Of a stretch of 64,000 nt of DNA, positions 17,227 to 24,249 are shown in pieces (position 1 is the stretch's first letter; each line of letters opens with the position of its first letter). The stretch spans positions 29,373 through 93,372 of the forward strand of contig CAJUHR010000017.1 in the NCBI GenBank assembly GCA_910586255.1. The letters run 5' to 3'. Under the pieces are notes generated by a model. That model was not told the DNA's origin. It searched no databases and was given only the letters and a program-made list of their open reading frames with translations. The translations under genes and the position numbers were made by a program. The DNA comes from an uncultured Lachnospiraceae bacterium (GTDB lineage Bacteria > Bacillota > Clostridia > Lachnospirales > Lachnospiraceae).

Positions 17227-17715
17227 ATGAATCAAAAATTTTGTCAGGAATGTGGTACAAAGCTGATTGATAAAAAGTTAGAAAATGAAGGAATGATTCC
17301 TTTTTGCCCCAAATGCAAACAATATTGTTTCCCCACGTACAATGTTGCCGTCAGCATGATTGTTATAAATAAGCAGACAAATAAGATATTGCTGATCAAA
17401 CAATATGGAAAAGCTGCTTATATTCTTGTAGCAGGATATGTAAACAGAACCGAGGAGTTAGAACATGCGGTTGCAAGAGAAATAAAAGAAGAGACCGGCA
17501 TGACCGTATCTCACATCCGATTTAACCGGACAAGATTCTTTGAGCCATCCAATACATTGATGTGTAATTTTACTGCATATGTTGAGAGTGACAGCGAGCT
17601 TTGTATCAATGAAGAGGTTGACAGCTATCAGTGGTTTACAAGTGAGGAGGCAAGAAAAAACATATTGCCAAATAGTCTTGCTTCACATTTTTTAAATGCA
17701 TATCTTGATCAATAA
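17227..17715 (+). CDS. NUDIX hydrolase with N-terminal zinc ribbon (NudC-like)
   Basis: 162 residues. An N-terminal zinc ribbon (CQECGTKL ... CPKCKQY, Cys-x2-Cys pairs) precedes a NUDIX fold. The NUDIX box is complete, running from GYVNRTEEL to REIKEETGM and matching G-x5-E-x7-RE-U-x-EE-x-G-U. The ribbon plus NUDIX layout is that of NAD(H) pyrophosphatase/decapping NudC, though NudC is normally longer, so the substrate (NAD(H), NDP-sugar or other nucleotide) is not certain. Start ATG 17227 behind CGGAGG. The gene and its partner are far more AT-rich than the flanking operons and lie on the opposite strand, suggesting separate acquisition. Confidence 0.88.
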   Translation: MNQKFCQECGTKLIDKKLENEGMIPFCPKCKQYCFPTYNVAVSMIVINKQTNKILLIKQYGKAAYILVAGYVNRTEELEHAVAREIKEETGMTVSHIRFNRTRFFEPSNTLMCNFTAYVESDSELCINEEVDSYQWFTSEEARKNILPNSLASHFLNAYLDQ

Positions 17716-17756
17716 AAGGCAATCTGTTCAAAAAGATATTTTAGGGGGACCTACTT

Positions 17757-18272
17757 ATGTTAAATCCTGATAAAGTCCAATCAGAAGCAAAAAAGAAAGA
17801 AAATGAAAACATGAAATTCCGTACCTTTTTAAAATGTAATGCGAACCCTGAAAAACTGGATCGACAGTTTGCCCGATTGCACAGTGAATTGTTCGCAAAT
17901 TACGATTGCAGCAAATGCAGAAACTGCTGTAAAATGTACTATGGATCCATTCCGGAGAATGAACTGGAAAAAGCAGCTTCCCATCTCAAGATGACTGTAA
18001 AAGAATTGATTGATACATATCTTATAGAAGAAAAAGTGGAGCAAACCTACTCAACCAAACATATTCCCTGCGATTTTCTGGAAAAAGACGGCTCCTGTAT
18101 GCTGGGAGACACCAAACCCGAAAATTGTAAAAAATATCCCTATACCGATCAACCCGATCGATTAGCCAGCATGTACACGGTTCTGGAAGCAGTGGAGGTG
18201 TGCCCGGTGGCTTTTGAGATTCTGGAACAGTTAAAGAAGGAATATAGATTTCGTTCCAGAAAAAGGTACTAA
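17757..18272 (+). CDS. YkgJ-family cysteine cluster protein
   Basis: 171 residues. Cysteine pattern CSKCRNCC (residues ~58-65), then CDFLEKDGSCMLGDTKPENC and a later VCPV, the set expected for the YkgJ/Fli-B-like zinc or iron-sulphur cluster family. Biochemical function of the family is not established in what I can see; some members are linked to metal-dependent modification. Starts at ATG 17757 behind TAGGGGGACC, 41 bases after the NUDIX gene, so the two are probably co-transcribed. AT-rich like its neighbour. No membrane segment. Confidence 0.82.
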   Translation: MLNPDKVQSEAKKKENENMKFRTFLKCNANPEKLDRQFARLHSELFANYDCSKCRNCCKMYYGSIPENELEKAASHLKMTVKELIDTYLIEEKVEQTYSTKHIPCDFLEKDGSCMLGDTKPENCKKYPYTDQPDRLASMYTVLEAVEVCPVAFEILEQLKKEYRFRSRKRY

Positions 18273-18283
18273 AAATAAATTTT

Positions 18284-18308
18284 TGCCAGCAGGTAAATCC
18301 TGCTGGCA
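18284..18308. terminator. terminator between convergent clusters
   Basis: Perfect ten-pair hairpin TGCCAGCAGG / CCTGCTGGCA with a five-base loop, located between the convergent YkgJ-like and cluster B NTPase genes. Flanking T-rich stretches are moderate on both strands. Confidence 0.72.
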
Positions 18309-18319
18309 GTCCTTTCAGG

Positions 18320-19828
18320 TTATTTCGGTCTCTTTATCCCTCCTTTTCTCTTTAACCCAAGCCCATGCAAATATATTTCAGGAACATTAATCCTGCCATC
18401 CGTTGTTTTCATCACAATCCCCAAAGTCAATAAAGTATCCAGTATTTCCGTATTGGTTTTCCCCGGCAGCTTATTTCTTTCCTCTTCCGGCCAGCTTTCC
18501 GGCATCAGATAGCCTAAAAATTCCTCCTGATTCATCAACATTGTCTTTTTTTCTAAGCGGACAATGAGATTTTTCATCCACTGATACTCGTCTTCCGTCA
18601 ACTCCTGTACTCTGTCAGCGGAAACCTTTGCCACAGCCCCCTGCAGTCTTGTAGGGAGAAGAAGCCTGTCCGCTTCCAGCTTCGATATGTCATCATGATG
18701 GGATAACATATCTTCCGCCGCAAATGCAAAACATTTTAAGAAAGCCCGCGGAGCCATCTCCCCATTTGCATCCTGAATATGGTTTGGAACCCAGGTATAA
18801 CTTATACCCTGTTTCGCAGTATTACCCATATATTTCCCGATCATCTTCGCTACAAAAGCTTCAAATGCCTGCTCTGAATCACCGGGCAAGTATCCCAGGA
18901 TTTGATTTTCGTCTTCCCTCAGCAGTTCAGGCACATCTTTTAAATAGGATACCAGCTCTTCCATCCCCAGATTAGCCAGCCGTTTCACCAAAAGCTGATA
19001 AAGGGCAGCCTTATTCCAGTTTAATTCAAACCGATAGGCCCCCATTTTCGATGAATCTACAAACCGAAGAGCCTTTGCATTGTATAAATCCGTGCGCAAA
19101 AATATTTTTGCCTTCAGATTTGTATAGCGGCTGTTATGGCGGTACCAAAAGTCCAACAAGCTTCTTATAAAAGCAAACAAATCTTCATAATTGCTGCAGA
19201 TCTGGTCTAGTTCATCATATACCAAAAATACGCACAGATCCTTCTCTTTGAAAAAACTGTCTGCCTTGTCCAGAAAACTTTCCCACTTTTCTTTCTCCGA
19301 ATCCAAAGCCCTCCACCACCTGGAAATCTCACTGCTGCTTTTTTGTAAGCTTTTTGTCACAGACGGCGCAAAATATTGATCTGCCAGTTGGCATATTTTC
19401 TCTTCGCCTCCATACTCCCTTAAGATAACAGAACACAACAAACCTCCCCAAAAGGAACTGAGATGATCTGTCTTTTCATTTTTCAGTAAATCATCACAGA
19501 CATTTGATGTGGGAAACACTTTTGCCTCCGGCCCTCTTGCCGCGTATCCAACCAAAAACTCGCTTTTCCCCAGATTCGTATAACGGCGCCTGTCTTTCTG
19601 GCTCATCACATGGTCCAATCCGCCGCAGGAGGTTAAAATGCGAAACAACTCTGTTTTTCCTGCCCCCCGGCCTCCTGTAATCAGAAAAATCCTTTTGTCT
19701 GCCAGCTTGCTGTAACCGCGAAGGGGCAGAAAATTCTGTAAAAGATTGTTTTCATCCTCCCCCGCTCCATTGGCCGGAACACACTGGGAAATCCCTTCCA
19801 GCATCCGATATTTCTTATCAATCTCCAT
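18320..19828 (-). CDS. P-loop NTPase of cluster B
   Basis: 502 residues from MEIDKKYRMLEGISQC. Walker A GGRGAGKT (about 52-59) and Walker B FLVYDELDQI (about 201-210) with a DELD acidic signature reminiscent of the Sll1717-like/KAP/STAND-type signalling ATPases found in conflict systems. An arginine (FLRTDLYN) follows as a possible sensor. C-terminal part is helical with a winged-helix-like end (NTEILDTLLTLGIVMKT). Start 19828 is chosen because GGAGAGGAC precedes it; the ParA-like stop is at 19831, two bases upstream, indicating translational coupling. Specific function unknown. Last gene of the three-gene operon. Confidence 0.82.
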   Translation of the reverse strand: MEIDKKYRMLEGISQCVPANGAGEDENNLLQNFLPLRGYSKLADKRIFLITGGRGAGKTELFRILTSCGGLDHVMSQKDRRRYTNLGKSEFLVGYAARGPEAKVFPTSNVCDDLLKNEKTDHLSSFWGGLLCSVILREYGGEEKICQLADQYFAPSVTKSLQKSSSEISRWWRALDSEKEKWESFLDKADSFFKEKDLCVFLVYDELDQICSNYEDLFAFIRSLLDFWYRHNSRYTNLKAKIFLRTDLYNAKALRFVDSSKMGAYRFELNWNKAALYQLLVKRLANLGMEELVSYLKDVPELLREDENQILGYLPGDSEQAFEAFVAKMIGKYMGNTAKQGISYTWVPNHIQDANGEMAPRAFLKCFAFAAEDMLSHHDDISKLEADRLLLPTRLQGAVAKVSADRVQELTEDEYQWMKNLIVRLEKKTMLMNQEEFLGYLMPESWPEEERNKLPGKTNTEILDTLLTLGIVMKTTDGRINVPEIYLHGLGLKRKGGIKRPK

Positions 19829-19830
19829 GC

Positions 19831-21174
19831 CTAGTCCTCTCCAAACCATTTTTTAATACGATCTGTAATTTTCTTATAACCTTCCCCTGTCAGTATGGTT
19901 TTAAAAGCATTTACCCTCTGATTTTTCTCCTGACTTCCGTCCGAGTAAAGTTCAACTCCCATAAGAAGCTCATCATTAAAAGAGAGAAACTCCGGAAAAT
20001 GGATTTCTCCTTCTGCCTCCACTCCGGGAATCCCGCTCTCATCGTCATAATAATTCTCCACACATACGGTATAGGATTTATTAATAAAATGATTTCTGGC
20101 TGACATATAACCTTCGGATGCTATTTTCGGACACATAGTGCCTACAATCATTACCGGAAAATCTGCCTTGTGTCCTTCCGCTATGGTCCGCAGAACCTGA
20201 GTCAGGCCGTCCCATGACTGTCTGCTGTCATTTCCAAAAAGCACCGAACCATGGGGAAGCTGCGCCACTGCTACGCCTCCCATATCGTGAAATCCGGCTC
20301 GGGCATCGATAAGGATATAGTCCACATCATAATGCTCCTTTATATCCTTCAGTAATGTAGTCAGTGCCTCCCTCAGATAACCTGGCCGGTTATCCTGAAA
20401 ATCGATTCTGGCCAGCTTCTGAAGATAATTTTCATCCAGCTTTCCGGCTGGCATCAGAAACAGATGTCCCTCATTCTCAGCCAGCAGCGCCGGATCCGTT
20501 ACATCCAGAACATAGTCGGTGACCGATGCTCTGTTATCAATTTCATGCTCAATCAAGTAATCCAATACACCTCTGGCAATCAGCTCTTCATCAAAAAACA
20601 AGGTTGCCAATCCTGGAGCTTCAATATCAGTGTCTACCATCATCACATTTTTTCCCTGCCCAATCAGAGTCAGGGCCACTGCCGCCAATGCTGTCGTTCG
20701 TCCCATACCTCCTTTAAAGGAATAAAATGTAATCACTTTTTTACCGCCAATCCCTGTTGCCTCGTCATAGGACCATACGGATTCCTGGTTCGTTAGATGA
20801 CACACCCACGCTTTCTTCGCGATAGGCCGTTCGGATAGATAGAATTTGATATCGTCCATCATTTTCCAGTTTATTCGTTCCTGCTCCAGGATATCTATAA
20901 TCAGTTTCTGGCGTTCTTCGATTTTATTCTGCTTATTTGAATCGGACAGTTTCTTCCAATATATTTTCCCGCTAAAGTATGATCCCAATTCCTGTTGGAA
21001 TATGGTGGCAAGCTCTTGCTTATCCAAATCCGGAACAGATTTTGTGTTGTTCATCAAAAAAGATAGTCTTCCGTATACATCTCTTATTACCGTAACCTCT
21101 GACAAAAGGCTTTTTTTGTCCCACAGATGTACACTCCTCGCCGCCGCATCCAAAGAATTATTAAACGTAATCAT
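19831..21174 (-). CDS. ParA/MinD-like ATPase with KGGMGRT variant P-loop
   Basis: 447 residues. Residues 1-145 form an N-terminal domain I do not recognise. A deviant-Walker MinD/ParA fold follows: FYSFKGGMGRTTALAAVA (about 150-167), VDTDIEAPGLA (about 180-190) and YILIDARAGFHDMGG (about 286-300). The KGGxGR form, with Arg where ParA has K(T/S), is the variant seen in ATPases coupled to signalling or conflict modules rather than chromosome partitioning, and there is no parB or centromere here. Start ATG 21174 behind AAGGAGATAAAG, 11 bases after the HEPN-like gene. Confidence 0.87.
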   Translation of the reverse strand: MITFNNSLDAAARSVHLWDKKSLLSEVTVIRDVYGRLSFLMNNTKSVPDLDKQELATIFQQELGSYFSGKIYWKKLSDSNKQNKIEERQKLIIDILEQERINWKMMDDIKFYLSERPIAKKAWVCHLTNQESVWSYDEATGIGGKKVITFYSFKGGMGRTTALAAVALTLIGQGKNVMMVDTDIEAPGLATLFFDEELIARGVLDYLIEHEIDNRASVTDYVLDVTDPALLAENEGHLFLMPAGKLDENYLQKLARIDFQDNRPGYLREALTTLLKDIKEHYDVDYILIDARAGFHDMGGVAVAQLPHGSVLFGNDSRQSWDGLTQVLRTIAEGHKADFPVMIVGTMCPKIASEGYMSARNHFINKSYTVCVENYYDDESGIPGVEAEGEIHFPEFLSFNDELLMGVELYSDGSQEKNQRVNAFKTILTGEGYKKITDRIKKWFGED

Positions 21175-21185
21175 ACTTTATCTCC

Positions 21186-21641
21186 TTATAAATATCCATC
21201 TACCCGCATATGTAGCATCTCTTTTATCAGACCTCCTGCAGCCTTCTGACAAGCCTCAGCATCTGCTTTTGTATAAGCACCATCTTTGAAGTATCGCCTT
21301 TGGGGATGATCTTTGAACAAGATTAACGGCAATTCCGTTTTTGACAGCTTTAATGCACAGGAAGGTTCCAGTATAGTCAGTAACTCCATGTCTGCCAGCA
21401 GCATTATTTGGATATCCTGAAGCAGTGTCTCTCCCCAATGACTGTATTGTTTTTTGTATTTTTCAATTTCCCCAGAAGTACTCATTTTAACAGAACGCAC
21501 CTTTTCCATAATTTTTTTCAGAGCACATTCGGCCGCAAATCCCTGCATACATACGGCATTATCATATTCCTCCTGCTCTTGCAGGATCGTTCCATCGATC
21601 CAATGCCTGACCGCTGCTTCGTAAAAATTCTCACCCGTCAT
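21186..21641 (-). CDS. HEPN-like small helical protein of cluster B
   Basis: 151 residues, all-helical. The segment YDNAVCMQGFAAECALKKIM matches the HEPN hallmark (a 'YDNAVHLAGYAAECALK' type helix), and the end HPQRRYFKDGAYTKADAEAC resembles the HEPN 'W/RY ... t..dAe.a' C-terminal helix. A clear catalytic R-x4-6-H pair is not visible, so it may be a non-catalytic or adaptor HEPN. Starts ATG 21641 behind GAGGTG. First gene of the operon with ParA-like and NTPase genes; HEPN proteins commonly serve as effectors or partners of P-loop NTPases in defence and toxin systems (family knowledge). Confidence 0.75.
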   Translation of the reverse strand: MTGENFYEAAVRHWIDGTILQEQEEYDNAVCMQGFAAECALKKIMEKVRSVKMSTSGEIEKYKKQYSHWGETLLQDIQIMLLADMELLTILEPSCALKLSKTELPLILFKDHPQRRYFKDGAYTKADAEACQKAAGGLIKEMLHMRVDGYL

Positions 21642-21680
21642 CTGTACACCTCATTCTTATAAACCTTGTCTTGATGCATA

Positions 21681-21702
21681 GGGGCATCCTCACGGATGCC
21701 CC
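21681..21702 (-). other. hairpin spanning the capA stop codon
   Basis: Nine-pair perfect stem GGGGCATCC / GGATGCCCC with a four-base loop that contains the capA TGA. There is no T-run after it, so it is not a classical terminator; it may limit read-through into the cluster B operon 40 bases further on. Confidence 0.5.
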
Positions 21703-22946
21703 ACTCTCCCTTCCTCATCCACCGTCACCCCGAAAGCTCTGCTGTACTCATTGAGCCTTTGAATAATCAGACGTTTCCGGTCTCCCTCCGCCACGGTGGG
21801 ACAGTAATCATTTCGATGCTCCACGGAGCTTAGAGTACAGGGAATCAGCGTCAGCTCCGCTTCCTTTGTGGCCGCCCCGTTCTCAATCTCAAATCTGGCC
21901 TGGGCAATCATGGTATTTTTGTCCTTCGGATTCCGGTTTCCGCCGAAACAGAAATTCCCCAAGCTGTAGATAATGTACTTTCCGTTATAATATTCAACTC
22001 CCTGCAGTACATGGGGGTGACAGCCCACCACCAGATCCACGCCCCAGTCAATGCACTTGCGACCCAGCTCCAGTTGATATCCGGTGGCATTGTAGGTGGA
22101 TTCTATGCCCCAGTGGCAGCAGGCCAGGATCAGATCCGCCTCCTGCTGCCGCAGCTTTTGTATGCCGTTTTGCACATAAGTCTCCACATTCCTTCCGCCA
22201 TAGATCACATCCACGGAAATGATCCCGATCTTTATTCCGTCCTCGGTCTCAAAGATCCCTGTCTTGTCATCATAGGCATAGGGCAGGCCGATGCTCTCAA
22301 AGGCGGCCACCGTATCTGCCACCCCCTGAGCCCCGTAGTCAATCCGGTGATTGTTTCCAAAGCTGACCGCGTCAATGGAGGCCTCCGGCAGAATATGAAT
22401 GTATTCCGGCTTTCCCTTAATATTGAAGGCCTTCTCCACCCGGTTGTTGGAGTTGGTCAGAACCCCCTCAAAGTTTACCAGAGTCATATCATCTGCCTCA
22501 AAGATTGGTTTGACATTTTTGAAAAACCAGGACGGACCCTGCCGGTCATACATCTCCCGGAAGGTTCCCTCATACCCGTGGATGGAAAGATTCCCCAGGG
22601 AGCAGTCGCCGGCCAAGGAGATGACCACTTCTCTCTTTGCGCTTCCATCCTCCGCCGCTTTATCTGCCGCAGCTTCCCCGCTTTCCACATGGCCCGGCTC
22701 TCTGTCCGCCCTTGTTTTTCCGGCCTCAATGACCCTTGAGACAGTCTCGGATATCTCCCGGGAGGCTTCTTTTGATTCTTCCCCTGTCTCTGAATTTGCC
22801 GGGGAGGTCTCGGATGTTTCTTCCCCCGCATCCGTGTTTTCCTCTGCTGCTTCTCCACTTTTCACCTCATGAGACCCATATCCGCTGGCCAGAAATGACA
22901 TGGCCACAACCCCTGCCACAAATAATCCTTTTTTCCATTTTCTCAT
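21690..22946 (-). CDS. CapA-family (PgsA-like) metallophosphatase, exported
   Basis: 418 residues. N-terminal signal or anchor (MRKWKKGLFVAGVVAMSFLASGYG), then a disordered Glu/Ser/Thr-rich linker to ~residue 105, then the CapA metallophosphatase domain: LAGDCSLG, NFEGVLTN, FGNNHRIDYG, CCHWGIEST, VVGCHPHVLQG, YSLGNFCFGG. CapA/PgsA proteins take part in poly-gamma-glutamate or capsule production, but none of the other cap/pgs genes is here, so it is best read as an extracytoplasmic phosphatase of unknown substrate. Start behind AGAGGAG; promoter at 23053-23081. A hairpin spans the stop codon. Confidence 0.87.
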   Translation of the reverse strand: MRKWKKGLFVAGVVAMSFLASGYGSHEVKSGEAAEENTDAGEETSETSPANSETGEESKEASREISETVSRVIEAGKTRADREPGHVESGEAAADKAAEDGSAKREVVISLAGDCSLGNLSIHGYEGTFREMYDRQGPSWFFKNVKPIFEADDMTLVNFEGVLTNSNNRVEKAFNIKGKPEYIHILPEASIDAVSFGNNHRIDYGAQGVADTVAAFESIGLPYAYDDKTGIFETEDGIKIGIISVDVIYGGRNVETYVQNGIQKLRQQEADLILACCHWGIESTYNATGYQLELGRKCIDWGVDLVVGCHPHVLQGVEYYNGKYIIYSLGNFCFGGNRNPKDKNTMIAQARFEIENGAATKEAELTLIPCTLSSVEHRNDYCPTVAEGDRKRLIIQRLNEYSRAFGVTVDEEGRVGHP

Positions 22947-23052
22947 ACCACTTACTCCTCTTCTCCCCGTTTGGCAGTTCTAATCATCCGTTGGGATGCT
23001 CTTGCCAGACAATACTCACATGGCCTGGCTTTCCGGAAATATATCTGGATTT

Positions 23053-23081
23053 ATTCTACCATTCTATCTACAAAATGGCAA
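23053..23081 (-). promoter_or_regulatory. promoter of capA-like gene
   Basis: Minus strand TTGCCA (23076-23081), 17-base spacer, TAGAAT (23053-23058). Confidence 0.6.
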
Positions 23082-23124
23082 TGGAGAACTTTCGGACAAA
23101 AGACATTGAGAGCGAACAGTAACT

Positions 23125-23156
23125 AAAAAGCAACAAAAGCCCAAAGAGCCTGGGCT
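23125..23156 (-). terminator. terminator after YitT-family gene
   Basis: On the minus strand AGCCCA ... TGGGCT hairpin (23138-23156) followed by TTTGTTGCTTTTT, about 75 bases past the YitT stop. Confidence 0.6.
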
Positions 23157-23230
23157 CACTTGCCCTCTCTCCGGACTTTTGCTATTTTATGGAAAACATC
23201 ATAAATCATTTAATATCCCAAAAGGATTCC

Positions 23231-24100
23231 CTACACATGATCGTCCTCCAGAAATCCCTCCCCGTATACCTCCTTGGTCGGCGCCACGATCACAAATGCA
23301 TGGGGATCGTATTTGTCGATGATTTTCTTCACCAGATAAAACTGCTTGCGGTCTACGGCACAGCTGAGGGTCTCACAGTCCCTCTTGCTGTATCCCCCCA
23401 CACTCTTATAAAAGGTGGTTCCCCGATTCAGGGTCCGCATAATCTCATCCGCAATTTCCCGGTTCTTCGGCGAATGGATAAAAATCATATTCCCCCGGTT
23501 CATACCGTACAGGATCATGTCAATGGCTTGGGTGACGCACACAATGGAAATAATGCCGTAAAGGGCTGATTCGATTCCGCCAAACACCAGAACGGAAACT
23601 CCCACCACAAGAAAATCAATCAACATAATCGCGTATCCTGTCTGCATATAGGGATATCTTTTTTGAAGCAGCTTTGCCAGAATATCCCCTCCGCCGGAGG
23701 TGGAGCCATGCATAAAAATCAATGCCATGCCGGCGCCGACAAAAATGCCGCCAAAGGCTGAGGATATCAGCCGGTCTCCCATATACTGCGGAACATTGAG
23801 CCAGGAAAAAGCGTCCTGAATCACACTCATCCAGATAACCGTTCGGATGGTTTTCCAGGTCATTGCCCGGTCCAGAGATACATAGGAGGCAATAAACAGC
23901 GGGATATTGAGGAGCAATGTCAAAATACCAATGGGAAGCCCCAGCAGATAGTTAAGCATCAATGCCATACCGGATACTCCTCCCGGCGCTATGTGACAGG
24001 GTTCAATAAAGCACCAGACGCCCAGAGCCTGAAGCAGGGAGCCGGCGATATCATAGATGCTTCCTTTGACTGATACATACCACTTTGAGGAGGCCTTCAT
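23231..24100 (-). CDS. YitT family membrane protein
   Basis: 289 residues, integral membrane protein of the YitT/DUF161 family with about five to six helices (IAGSLLQALGVWCFI, GILTLLLNIPLFIASYV, GIFVGAGMALIFM) including the family signature GSTSGGGDILAKLL. A C-terminal DUF2179 cytoplasmic domain ends VVAPTKEVYGEGF. Transport or regulatory role is not defined for the family. Start ATG 24100 (MKASSKWYV) preferred because AAGGTG lies just upstream; an in-frame GTG at 24121 has no site and overlaps the preceding remnant's stop. Confidence 0.9.
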   Translation of the reverse strand: MKASSKWYVSVKGSIYDIAGSLLQALGVWCFIEPCHIAPGGVSGMALMLNYLLGLPIGILTLLLNIPLFIASYVSLDRAMTWKTIRTVIWMSVIQDAFSWLNVPQYMGDRLISSAFGGIFVGAGMALIFMHGSTSGGGDILAKLLQKRYPYMQTGYAIMLIDFLVVGVSVLVFGGIESALYGIISIVCVTQAIDMILYGMNRGNMIFIHSPKNREIADEIMRTLNRGTTFYKSVGGYSKRDCETLSCAVDRKQFYLVKKIIDKYDPHAFVIVAPTKEVYGEGFLEDDHV

Positions 24101-24120
24101 GTCATGCACCTTCTTTCTCA

Positions 24121-24243
24121 CTACTGATTTTTCTTTTCAGCAAACTCTGCTTTAACCTGCTCCATCAAACCCTCTGTGGTGATAAGATCGCAAGCAGCTC
24201 CGCCAATCGCCTTTGCATCGTAAATGACAGCCTGTCTGATTCA
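24121..24243 (-). pseudogene. C-terminal remnant of M20-family amidohydrolase (AbgB-like)
   Basis: About 39 codons ending TAG at 24121-24123 read AVIYDAKAIGGAACDLI, then MEQVKAEFAEKKNQ. This resembles the C-terminus of M20 peptidases such as aminobenzoyl-glutamate hydrolase subunit B ('...hAAKAIAGAACDLL...AKAEF'). A stop codon interrupts the frame just upstream and hemZ ends seven bases away, so the rest of the gene is gone. Confidence 0.55.
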
Positions 24244-24249
24244 AAAAAT

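Noticed and set aside
19831..21174. Plasmid-type parAB partition locus
   Set aside because: No ParB gene or centromere-like repeats, variant KGGMGRT P-loop and a non-ParA N-terminal domain.
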